From NCBI GenBank assembly GCA_937876195.1, contig CALEIK010000017.1:1-64000 (forward strand): a DNA stretch of 64,000 bases. The letters run 5' to 3'. Position numbers and translations under genes: made by a program. The notes below the pieces were generated by a model, which saw only the letters and a program-made list of their open reading frames with translations, had not been told where the DNA came from and made no database searches. The stretch comes from an uncultured Flavobacteriales bacterium. Its GTDB lineage: Bacteria; Bacteroidota; Bacteroidia; Flavobacteriales_D; Crocinitomicaceae. This document shows positions 26,901 through 33,665 of the stretch, piece by piece (the first letter of the stretch is position 1; each line of letters starts with the position of its first letter).

Positions 26901-27030
26901 CTTTGTAGAGTTTATTACCTGAATCAGGTGATGACAAATTGATATTTTGGGGGTTTTGGGACAATACTGGGGGGCAGATACCCATCGAAAGACCAATAAA
27001 CAACCATAATATAGTTACTTGAAACTTCAT
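20905..27030 (-). CDS. Giant SpvB/FG-GAP/RHS protein with C-terminal zincin-like domain
   Basis: The product has 2041 residues. Domain order: signal peptide (1-25, ending VLSQ); SpvB-like domain (about 95-350: YSIEIPVPYGTNKLMPSLGL, GQGWNLTGISAIS); five or six FG-GAP/VCBS repeats (about 390-790: GDYNGDGISD, GDFDGDGKDD, GDFNGDGAMD, ADINGDGKSD); a TcdB-like middle part; many YD repeats (about 950-1690); the RHS core ending NRMYDPLLARMLAVDNF, SYNRYSYVSNNPLSYTDPSGE. The variable C-terminal domain of 243 residues (1799-2041) holds HEYGH at 1937-1941 (an HExxH zinc motif) and a later TEKDAN (Glu1969) that could supply the third ligand. The architecture resembles TcB toxin cocoons and polymorphic toxins. 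No T9SS sorting domain is present. The gene starts 20 nt after a surface-protein gene, and two lipoprotein genes follow. Confidence 0.88.
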   Translation of the reverse strand: MKFQVTILWLFIGLSMGICPPVLSQNPQNINLSSPDSGNKLYKAQNQVKFMPGYKYSASSNTMRALIEKHTEYQSLFSGTAYDATTLNTSMEVGTIAGSANVSASGGATYSIEIPVPYGTNKLMPSLGLVYNSQAGNGHIGQGWNLTGISAISAVPKTFQQDGINETVNPQGNNRFALDGNRLHSVTGTYGGDGAIYKTETESYVRITSYGSGSSPDWFKVETKDGLILEFGNSSDSKMINIATGTVLSWRVSKSIDLFGNIIEYVYSNENNDFRIQKIKYSGNEDQGVPTTNSIEFNYTTRDDKNISYYGGSPINLEYLLATISIYSDNQLFRKFDFEYGANNITFLKSITESGAGGIAYNPTIFKYGNSNELLLETTSNLNSNDIVAQGDYNGDGISDIVTTYYIGSSQFWKIYTNNGDGTFSQYRSGQLPQGTYSFWDSNEQDLKIPGAVSSFDFFGDGNDDLILFSFSGSSGNYTINQLLIVDVFEPTAFKPSGYHVVPVHQLIPGGYVHPDKFLHIGDFDGDGKDDLFIMKYGNPSDLLYTGKLIRSSRNAWQGGSKVVGAGDYNMISANVDLAGLQWLGSSTNYKVYPTSFDGSGKRQLMVKYDATTEVFAINQVPSSSNFAAEKIYYGSPSYATSKQGDFNGDGAMDVLVGENPSAVGLSTGTGYNLFSFSLNYPHSLYMGNETRSSVRIADINGDGKSDIVHIYTVYHWDYDPWFGYIESATETRIDTYISTGISFVVTSTLLDYILYDCSSIMGDFNGDLKFEALLYTKLYQFNPNGEDLLLDKVKNGLGQEVDFDYQYMSKNVNYTKTDVDERFPLNTFQTSMPLVEKVNSSDGIGGVATTSYEFEGAKLHRQGKGFLGFAKTTITNEVTGLYVTSENELYPDVVPTTPYLAFMNMPYLMLPKKQETGLVGASSLISESISTNNVIADGVKYKAQIDQSVVNNFVNTTTVTSSMTYDNFGNITQSITDNGTETVTRTNVIGTFGSWWIPSVVTQVTVNSIRTGETAYQRQKSFTYTTKGKVNTEITDAGTPKAVALVYAYDNFGNVKQISKLASGHPTVINKAIYDNKGRFIVKSINPLNQEHIYERNTCWGTLSSETDITGKTITYNYNGLGKLLSSTDPLGNITSMESQWDIMTGGSGDAQPNNTLYKSISTTSNGPTQIVWYDILGRKVKVETEALSGNSLTVKKYFPDGTVASTTSPFFTGNTPVVMNYGYDEYQRPIFSTNGVSGTLIDYSSASGTSTITTTTPLGVTSKTTDASGKVISSTDEGGTLDFAYYSSGNQKSVSMGSDVLVSMEYDAYGRQTKLIDNSAGETEYEYNAYGQLIEQTDANNNQYQMVYDVMGRETSKTGPDGVTTSEYVLSGNGLNQLKKITGPNGVFTELFYDNYNRIITETKNIDGVAYNSHYQYDAIGRQSTFTYPSGFKIRYYYDANSNLISIKNDAGSITYYSNAIENSYGQLTKYTMGNGKVTTNSYTNLGVLSSTFTQGVQDLETEFDPQTGNLLSRTDNIKNRGEIFTYDDHNRLEDARVHIPGNPLVIGQTIIDYEANGNISEKSDAGVYTYDATKLNAVTKVTNDLSLIPIVQQEIDYTPYDRTESITEGTYSIDFTYGPEYNRVKTVLKNSGVTVKTKYFIGLYEKEVTPSGTREVHYIPTPGSQVVYVTDNGVSNYFYVYTDHLSSPTAVTDVNGTVVAEQNFDAWGRRRNSTDWTFNSVAQLPAQLSWVRGYTGHEHLDEFGLINMNNRMYDPLLARMLAVDNFVQNPYSTQSYNRYSYVSNNPLSYTDPSGESPILAGTIGFFKGFFSTSEDRWSTAWNTAVLTSTNDLKLHAGLFVWDTHDSGQGNFWDDLWQVISRNTWEANQTAVGFTWNSLLNLFGDVEEVEYYHGATVTINKNTSSSVALGSYLTLGKGDPEHELGIGAGSYTTMHEYGHYLQSQDYGPIYLFKVGLQSSIGNAHWTEKDANYRSAVYFNSIDKSFNWNESYYPGVQDNYIYTAFMNSGGISNNQPVKAKWWEYALHFLVPGGLFFGSTP

Positions 27031-27049
27031 AACAGTAAATTTGAGTTGA

Positions 27050-28027
27050 TTACTTAAGTTGCTCTTCCAACTTTTTCAATCGAATTCCTTGTTCGTCTAT
27101 TAATTGCTGCTGCTCTATTATATACAATGTCAGCTCTTCAATTTTCTCAACCAAGATGCGTGAAGTCTCTCCTACATCTAGACCATTTTCTTCAATTATT
27201 TTTGCAGAAGGCATATTCGGGAGCCTACTGTTAGTTTTAATATACTCCTTCAACTCATTAAGAGGCATGAGTTCATAATTCTTCGAAAAAACATAATCTG
27301 GAAATTGTGATGCCAATTTCACGTTAAGCTCAGTTGCGAAAACCCTACCATCCCCGTACACTCTAAATACATCATTCTGACCAAATCGGCGAATGGTAAA
27401 TGCTTTATTGTCTGAGTCAATTATTTTTACCATTTCACCACTTCTGTTAAACTGTAAAATATTTGCCCAATTCCAGTCATATTGGTAATCTGTACTATTC
27501 ATAACGATGCTAAATGCTCTTTCACCAGAACTCCAATACGTACTGTAAAACATCGTCTTGGAGCCATTTTGTGGCGAAAAAATAGTATTTGAACTATAGT
27601 TCTCTACATCTCCATGAAAATAACCCGCTCTGCTATTTTCCCCATCTCCCATTGCATAGATACCAAAAGCGGTTGGTGTAGAGGCAGAGTTATTCGCTCC
27701 AGAATTAGTAGCTCTGGCGTACACGCCATACTTGTAGTTTGAATTTCCAGATACTCTGCTATAAATCCCATATTTTGTACCTGTAGTTTGAGTACCAGAA
27801 ATAGAATTGTAAATACCGTATTGCGTTAAAGTAGATGATTCAGAAGAGACGTTGTATATGCCATAGTTTAAAGAATTAGAAATTCGTAACTTGGCAAATG
27901 ATTGAGGAGTCGTTCCAATACCTACATTACCTGTAGTTGTATAGGATGGAGTTGATGTGCCATACCATGTATTCTGACCTAGGACTCCAAACGGAATTAA
28001 TAACAAAAAATAGATGATTTTCTTCAT
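27050..28027 (-). CDS. Secreted surface protein with tail-fibre-like C-terminal module
   Basis: The product has 325 residues. A signal peptide (MKKIIYFLLLIPFGVLGQ) is followed by TTGNVGIGTTPQSFAKL, the start usual for Bacteroidetes proteins of this type. A repeated YGIYN/YGIYS/YGVYA stretch (about 55-125) follows, then a beta-rich body. The last 90 residues (FPDYVFSKNYELMPLNELKEYI, LPNMPSAKIIEENGLDVGE, LVEKIEELTLYIIEQQQLIDEQ) end in a coiled coil. This module resembles phage tail-fibre and endosialidase-chaperone regions and probably drives trimerisation. It lies 19 nt before the RHS gene, in the same operon, and may be an adhesin partner. A 15-nt T tract lies upstream. Confidence 0.75.
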   Translation of the reverse strand: MKKIIYFLLLIPFGVLGQNTWYGTSTPSYTTTGNVGIGTTPQSFAKLRISNSLNYGIYNVSSESSTLTQYGIYNSISGTQTTGTKYGIYSRVSGNSNYKYGVYARATNSGANNSASTPTAFGIYAMGDGENSRAGYFHGDVENYSSNTIFSPQNGSKTMFYSTYWSSGERAFSIVMNSTDYQYDWNWANILQFNRSGEMVKIIDSDNKAFTIRRFGQNDVFRVYGDGRVFATELNVKLASQFPDYVFSKNYELMPLNELKEYIKTNSRLPNMPSAKIIEENGLDVGETSRILVEKIEELTLYIIEQQQLIDEQGIRLKKLEEQLK

Positions 28028-28089
28028 GACTTTGTTAGTGTTAAATTACAATTATTGGTAGCTAATTTAATAAAACATTTTATTTGAGC

Positions 28090-28131
28090 AAAAAAAAAAA
28101 AAAACAGACCTTGACATAAATTATTATGTCA
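28090..28131. promoter_or_regulatory. Palindrome plus 15-nt homopolymer between acyltransferase and RHS operon
   Basis: A perfect 8-bp inverted repeat, TGACATAA/TTATGTCA (28112-28131), is separated by 7 nt from 15 consecutive A (28090-28104, read as T on the minus strand). On the minus strand this could terminate the acyltransferase transcript, which ends at 28140. The homopolymer also lies about 63 nt upstream of the surface-protein start. Confidence 0.6.
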
Positions 28132-28139
28132 CTATTGTA

Positions 28140-29240
28140 CTATTTAGGTGATCTATTTCTATCCCTCAATCTTAAAAATGGTCGTTCGTATGCGATGTAA
28201 AGCAAGTAGGAGATTCCTATTGTGGCTAACCAGTAACAGATATATGCGAGTACATGTTCTGATGATGTGTTAAGCGTGAAATTATGGCTAATCACCTGCG
28301 ATACAAGTGCAAGATTCACCAAATACATGGAGTAAGAAATAATGGATATAAAGGTTACCGCACGTCCGACAGCTGGGTACCGAAATGATTTAATACTATC
28401 AGCTTTAGCTAGTAGCAGCATTGCACCAAAAGAAGTTAAACTAAAAGCGAATGTTTTGGTAAAAAAGCCATTTACGTCTTGGGGTATAAAAATTTCAAAA
28501 TATATAATGGCAATCCCAAGAAGGAACATCCAATTTCGAGAGGTGTACCAAAAATTGAAATAGTATTTTTTTATATAAGCTGCAATTAATCCAAATGCAA
28601 TTGCATCCAAGCGCATGATTACAACTTTTCTAAAATTCACATCAAGCCAAAATTTATCAACATCCATACCGGATTGGCTAATCCTGTACAATAAAGGAAA
28701 AATTAATAAACAGAGTATTGTAAGAATAAGCGCCTTTCTTTTTGGTAGAATCGCTAAAAATAAAGCAATCAAGATCGGTAAGAAAATGTAAAACCATTCC
28801 TCCACAGATAAACTCCAACTTTCCCAGAAAAATTCATAAAACCCAGTAGAAAAATTGTGTATAAACAAGAAGAATTTATAATTAAATTGATGAATGTCGC
28901 CTCCGATAATCTCATACTTCACCAAAAAATAATTAACGAGTAGAATTAAGTAATAATTCGGCAAAGTTCTCAACCATCGTCGCTTCCAAAAATGAAAAAT
29001 ACCTTTGAGATTGAATTTTTCTGAGACTTCCACTTGATTAATAATAATCGATCCAATTAAAAATCCACTCAGAACAAAAAACAATTCGACCCCATCAATA
29101 ACTGGTATTGAAGGAATAAAACTAAAAATGTCACCAGCAATTACCCCTCCATGACCTAACACGACAAGTAAAATTGCCACAGCTCGGAAAACATCTAGTC
29201 CATAAATTCTTTTTGAATAATCAACTTTTATCAACCGCAT
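28140..29240 (-). CDS. Acyltransferase 3 family membrane protein (OafA-like)
   Basis: This 366-residue protein has about ten membrane helices. The N-terminal motif GLDVFRAVAILLVVLGHGG, with the family His at about 30, and FFVLSGFLIG identify acyltransferase family 3, which O-acylates cell-surface polysaccharides or lipids. The long C-terminal SGNH domain of some relatives is absent. It starts 5 nt after the bshA stop and is probably co-transcribed, but there is no obvious link to thiol synthesis. The acyl donor and acceptor are unknown. Confidence 0.88.
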   Translation of the reverse strand: MRLIKVDYSKRIYGLDVFRAVAILLVVLGHGGVIAGDIFSFIPSIPVIDGVELFFVLSGFLIGSIIINQVEVSEKFNLKGIFHFWKRRWLRTLPNYYLILLVNYFLVKYEIIGGDIHQFNYKFFLFIHNFSTGFYEFFWESWSLSVEEWFYIFLPILIALFLAILPKRKALILTILCLLIFPLLYRISQSGMDVDKFWLDVNFRKVVIMRLDAIAFGLIAAYIKKYYFNFWYTSRNWMFLLGIAIIYFEIFIPQDVNGFFTKTFAFSLTSFGAMLLLAKADSIKSFRYPAVGRAVTFISIISYSMYLVNLALVSQVISHNFTLNTSSEHVLAYICYWLATIGISYLLYIAYERPFLRLRDRNRSPK

Positions 29241-29245
29241 ACTTC

Positions 29246-30364
29246 TTACTTCAATAAACGCTCATACAAGCGTTCGTATTGGCAAACCACCTTTCCGATG
29301 TCAAAGTCTTGTGCGCGCTTGTAGGCATTTGCTTTGAACTTGGCGAAAACCGCTTTGTCTTTCAGTAAATACAGTGCATTTTTCGCCATATCGTCAATGT
29401 CCCCGACGTTGGATAAAAAACCAGTTACGCCGTGCACATTGACTTCCGGGATTCCACCAGTGTTCGAAGAAATGACTGGTACTCCCAGCGCCATTGCCTC
29501 CAATGCTGCGAGACCAAAACTCTCCGTTTGAGAGGGCAGCATGAATAAATCAGCCAATTCAAGTACGTGCTGTGTGTCTCTGACTTTTCCAATGAACGTC
29601 ACACGATCACATAAATCCAGTTCGCGGCACAGTTGCTCCAGGGTATATCGCTCAGGACCATCTCCAGCGAGAATCAATTGGGATTTTATTTCCTCGTTGA
29701 CTTTACCAAAGACTTTCAACACGTCCTTGACGCGTTTTACTTTTCTGAAATTTGAAATGTGGCAAAAAATGGGTTCTTCATCCAACGCGAATCGTCTTCT
29801 TACACTCAAATCGAGTTCTTTTAGCGGTTCAATTGGAATGAAATTGGGAATCACCAAAATCTCTCTATCCGTAGAAAAATGCTCGTAGGTATCCTTTTTC
29901 AAACTCTCAGAGACAGCAGTCACTGCGTCAGATTGGTTCAAACAAAAGGTAATCACTGGTTCAAAAGAAGGATCTTTCCCCACAAGTGTGATATCAGTTC
30001 CGTGCAAGGTGGTGACAAAGGGAATATTGATTCCTTGAGATTTTAAAATTTCACGCGCCATGAATGCCGCAGAAGCATGAGGAATGGCATAATGTACGTG
30101 AAGAATGTCCAATTTTTCGTGTTTCACCACGTCAACCATTTTACTTGCTAGTACCGTTTCGTACGGTTCATAATCAAAAAGTGGATAATCGGAGACCGTT
30201 ACTTCATGGTAGGTAATGTTTTCTCTAAAACTTCCCAATCGCACTGGTTGTGAATAGGTAATGAAATGTATTTCATGCCCCTTTTGCGCCAAGTATTTAC
30301 CCAATTCCGTTGCTACAACTCCACTTCCTCCGTACGTCGGGTACAATACAATTCCAATATTCAT
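29246..30364 (-). CDS. bshA: N-acetyl-alpha-D-glucosaminyl L-malate synthase BshA
   Basis: This 372-residue GT4 glycosyltransferase makes the first intermediate of bacillithiol from UDP-GlcNAc and L-malate. MNIGIVLYPTYGGSGVVATE at the N terminus is the BshA fingerprint. The C-terminal GT-B half has the nucleotide-sugar EX7E region (SQTESFGLAALEAMALGVPV). Bacillithiol is the main low-molecular-weight thiol in many Firmicutes and Bacteroidetes. bshB and bshC are not in the window. It is the first gene of a two-gene unit with the acyltransferase. Confidence 0.93.
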   Translation of the reverse strand: MNIGIVLYPTYGGSGVVATELGKYLAQKGHEIHFITYSQPVRLGSFRENITYHEVTVSDYPLFDYEPYETVLASKMVDVVKHEKLDILHVHYAIPHASAAFMAREILKSQGINIPFVTTLHGTDITLVGKDPSFEPVITFCLNQSDAVTAVSESLKKDTYEHFSTDREILVIPNFIPIEPLKELDLSVRRRFALDEEPIFCHISNFRKVKRVKDVLKVFGKVNEEIKSQLILAGDGPERYTLEQLCRELDLCDRVTFIGKVRDTQHVLELADLFMLPSQTESFGLAALEAMALGVPVISSNTGGIPEVNVHGVTGFLSNVGDIDDMAKNALYLLKDKAVFAKFKANAYKRAQDFDIGKVVCQYERLYERLLK

Positions 30365-30405
30365 CTCTTTCCGATCTTAATTATTGCTTTCAAATCGACA
30401 GCTTT

Positions 30406-30413
30406 CAAATGTA
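30406..30413 (-). promoter_or_regulatory. Predicted -7 box for bshA
   Basis: TACATTTG on the minus strand, 41 nt before the bshA ATG. A full TAnnTTTG match with no -33 element seen. Confidence 0.4.
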
Positions 30414-30482
30414 GAGAATATTCAGCCGAGACGAAAGAGATTTTTTAATAAATCCATGGAACAATTTAAAAGCTAAAATGAC

Positions 30483-33407
30483 CTATTTCTTGCGTGCCTT
30501 TACTGCTTGATAGATAACATCTTGAATTTCAGTGCGTATATTCATCTTTACGATTTTCCAGTTTTCAGCATCTGGGTAAACGCGATTGGAAAGAAACACA
30601 TAATTCACATTGTACTCAGGGTCTGCCCATGCCAACGTTCCTGTAAAACCAGAGTGTCCAAAACTTGACAGTGAGACGTGACTGCTTGCCGGTCCACCTA
30701 CGCGATTGGTCGTTGGTTTGTCAAACCCGGCTCCCCTTCGATTGGTTGGGCAAAATTGACAGGCTGTGTAACTATCAACAACAGATGGTTGCAAATAGAC
30801 CTCATCTCCAAAACTCCCCTTGTTGAGAAACAATTGCATCAACTGCGCTAAATCAGATGCATTGGAAAAAACACCCGCATGTCCACCGACACCGCCCATC
30901 ATTGCAGCTCCTTGATCATGCACAAATCCGTGAATCTGTTGTTTTCTAAAAATTTGATCGTTTTCCGTCGGCGTAATTTGCTCCTTTGGAAAGTGATTCA
31001 ATGGGAGGTAACTTAAATAATTCAATCCCATTGGCGCATAGAACTCATCCTGAACATATTGATCCAACGATTTTCCAGTTTTCTTTTCGACGATCTTTTT
31101 GATAAAATAATAACCAACATCAGAATATTTGTATTTCGGTGCAATCATACTCGTCTGCAAGATATCCTTGTAGATTTCTTCAGAGTATCCAGTTCTAATC
31201 CATAAATTTTCGGCAACTTTCGTGTCAAACATCTCATTCGGCTGATGTGCGTAGAGTTCATCGCTTAGATTTCCCGCCACTAATGTTTTCGTGTAAAATG
31301 GAATCCAAGGTTTCAATCCCGCTTGATGCGCCAACATGTTTTTTAAGCGAATATTGGCATAGGATGTTCCCTCTACGACTTCGGGAATGTAGTCATTTAA
31401 CTTACTGTCAAGGGAAAATTCGCCTTGAGATTCTAAACGCATCAATGAAAGCGTTGAAGCGGCAATTTTTGTAATCGATGCAATGTCGTAAATGTCGGTG
31501 TTTTGAACCGCTCGCTCATTGTCATACGTATGGTGACCAAATGATTTTCTATAAATGACTTTCCCTTCGACCGCGACAACAATTTGACATCCAGGAAATG
31601 CTCCTTCTCGAATACTTCGCGCCACAATTGTGTCAATTTCACCCAGTTTTTCACGGGAAATTCCCAATTCCTCAGGTTGTGATTCTTTCAAACGACCTGC
31701 AGCTGGAACTTTGATGCCAATTCCCCTACTCCATGTGCGGTCAATCATCATCGGTAGTGTTCCGTTGCTTTCATACGTTCCCATGATGAACTGACCCACG
31801 CGATTCATCGCTAGCGAATGATTTTCGTACCCAATTACAATGCTCTGAAATCTGGAAAGGCCTTCGTTCTTCGCCAAAGTGAAAGGATTTCCGAACAAAA
31901 CCAAAACATTCTTTGCGGTCGTTGGTAACTGTTCTATCCACTCCCTCCATTTTTTTGGCATCCCGTAATCATTTTTCGACAATACCGTGCTTGCATGAAA
32001 CGAAGTAATAATGACATCGTAATTACTCAATGAATCTCCAATGCCAACTATTGCCGCTGAAGCATCATCAAACTGAACATGTTTCACTGGCGCTACGAGG
32101 TCCATTGAAGCATTGAACGGTTCACCATCCTTACCGATACTGACGTGTAACATTCTTTGATCGAAACGTCTGAAAGGAAGCAATTCATCGTCATTCTTGA
32201 TCACGGTGACAGCTTTCTCGTAAACTTGCTTTTTCGCCAATTCAATTTCAAAACGATTGTATTTCTTTAGCTTACCGGGTTGAATGATTGCTTTATGTTT
32301 CGCTGTTAGCACTTTCGCGCAACGCTCGTCAATTTCAACCATGGAAATTTCACCCTTTTCCACCTTTTCCTTTATTGCATCAATGGCCTCGCTGACACTT
32401 TCTGGAAACAGCAGGATATCACAACCAGCTTGAAACGCTTTTACCACAACGTCCGTCTTGCCATAACGGTCGGCAACTGCTTTCATTCCTAACGCATCAC
32501 TGATGACCAATCCTTTAAAACCAAGATCTTGTTGTAAGTGTTTTTTAATCGTCAACGCCGATAAACTACTTGGCGTACCTGATGGATCCAGTGCTGGCAC
32601 ATTCAAATGTCCAATCATCACCGACGACGCTCCTGCTCTAATTCCAGTTCGAAAAGGAAAGAAATCAATCGCATTGATATGCTCATAGCTATTGTTTACC
32701 ACGGGTAGTTCCAAATGTGAATCGACATCCGTATCTCCGTGACCTGGGAAATGCTTGATGCTCGTCAATACACCCTGTCCTTCCATTCCTTTTACCGCAG
32801 CTTCGACATGCGCCGCAACGTCCTTTGGATTTTCTCCATACGATCGAAAACCAATCACGGGATTGTTTGGATTGCTATTGACGTCAGCCACAGGTGCAAA
32901 ATTGATATGGATGCCCAACTCACGGCATTCTTGTCCCATCATTTCTGCGATGCGCTGGGTTAGCTCTGGATCGTTTGCAGCACCGAGCGTGTAATTGTAT
33001 GGAAATCTTTCTTCGCCCGAAAGTCGCATTTGAACGCCCCATTCAGCATCCATTCCAATCAACAATGGCGTCTTAGCTTTACTTTGAAATCGATCTATGC
33101 AACTCGTTAAATTTGTTCTGTTTCCTTGAAAAAAGATAATCCCTCCTACTTTCTCCTTTGTCACAAGTGCATCAATTTCTGCAAAATGCGCTTCATCTTT
33201 CTTCGAATAAGCAGCAACCATGAAGAACTGTCCAATTTTTTCTCTCAAAGTCATGGTGTTCAATTGTTCATCTACCCATGCATTCGAAATCACCTTACGC
33301 TCCTTCGTCCGAACTGATTTTTCCATTGATTTATCCGCTGCAACAACAATGGCTGTAACGAATAACGGTACAATAAAAAGGATGATTTTGGAGAGGTGTT
33401 TCTTCAT
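30483..33407 (-). CDS. GH3 beta-N-acetylglucosaminidase fused to a class C beta-lactamase-like domain
   Basis: The product has about 974 residues. The N-terminal signal or membrane segment (KIILFIVPLFVTAIVVAA) sends it to the envelope. Residues about 45-400 form a GH3 domain of NagZ type, with KHFPGHGDTDVDSH (catalytic Asp/His loop) and VISDALGMKAV (probable nucleophile Asp). A C-terminal serine hydrolase of the class C beta-lactamase/esterase type begins near residue 600, with active-site SITK (SxxK) and YSD. The fusion suggests coupled cleavage of muropeptide sugar and a second bond (peptide or ester). ATG 33407 is chosen because the longer frame begins at 33443, inside the -33 element. The -7 box ends 5 nt before the ATG. 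Confidence 0.9.
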   Translation of the reverse strand: MKKHLSKIILFIVPLFVTAIVVAADKSMEKSVRTKERKVISNAWVDEQLNTMTLREKIGQFFMVAAYSKKDEAHFAEIDALVTKEKVGGIIFFQGNRTNLTSCIDRFQSKAKTPLLIGMDAEWGVQMRLSGEERFPYNYTLGAANDPELTQRIAEMMGQECRELGIHINFAPVADVNSNPNNPVIGFRSYGENPKDVAAHVEAAVKGMEGQGVLTSIKHFPGHGDTDVDSHLELPVVNNSYEHINAIDFFPFRTGIRAGASSVMIGHLNVPALDPSGTPSSLSALTIKKHLQQDLGFKGLVISDALGMKAVADRYGKTDVVVKAFQAGCDILLFPESVSEAIDAIKEKVEKGEISMVEIDERCAKVLTAKHKAIIQPGKLKKYNRFEIELAKKQVYEKAVTVIKNDDELLPFRRFDQRMLHVSIGKDGEPFNASMDLVAPVKHVQFDDASAAIVGIGDSLSNYDVIITSFHASTVLSKNDYGMPKKWREWIEQLPTTAKNVLVLFGNPFTLAKNEGLSRFQSIVIGYENHSLAMNRVGQFIMGTYESNGTLPMMIDRTWSRGIGIKVPAAGRLKESQPEELGISREKLGEIDTIVARSIREGAFPGCQIVVAVEGKVIYRKSFGHHTYDNERAVQNTDIYDIASITKIAASTLSLMRLESQGEFSLDSKLNDYIPEVVEGTSYANIRLKNMLAHQAGLKPWIPFYTKTLVAGNLSDELYAHQPNEMFDTKVAENLWIRTGYSEEIYKDILQTSMIAPKYKYSDVGYYFIKKIVEKKTGKSLDQYVQDEFYAPMGLNYLSYLPLNHFPKEQITPTENDQIFRKQQIHGFVHDQGAAMMGGVGGHAGVFSNASDLAQLMQLFLNKGSFGDEVYLQPSVVDSYTACQFCPTNRRGAGFDKPTTNRVGGPASSHVSLSSFGHSGFTGTLAWADPEYNVNYVFLSNRVYPDAENWKIVKMNIRTEIQDVIYQAVKARKK

Positions 33408-33412
33408 AGTTT

Positions 33413-33443
33413 CAAAAATACGGTTTGCAGAACGAATATTCAA
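33413..33443 (-). promoter_or_regulatory. Promoter, leaderless type, for the GH3 fusion gene
   Basis: TTG at 33441-33443, a 20-nt spacer and TATTTTTG at 33413-33420 (minus strand). Only AAACT separates the box from the ATG. Confidence 0.65.
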
Positions 33444-33665
33444 GGTGCTGCCATCTAATTATTCACAATCAAATGACAATAAGATTTAATTGTCTGAATT
33501 CGCTCCACTAGGTCAAAAATGATTCCAAAATTCAATAAGCACCTACCTAGTTCAAACGATTTAACCACAATGATAATAGAATAGCAAGTTCAAAAATTCA
33601 GATTTCCCCATAATTTCAGGCTTCCTTAGTTATTTTTTCTATTTTTAGTTGAAAATAGTACATCC

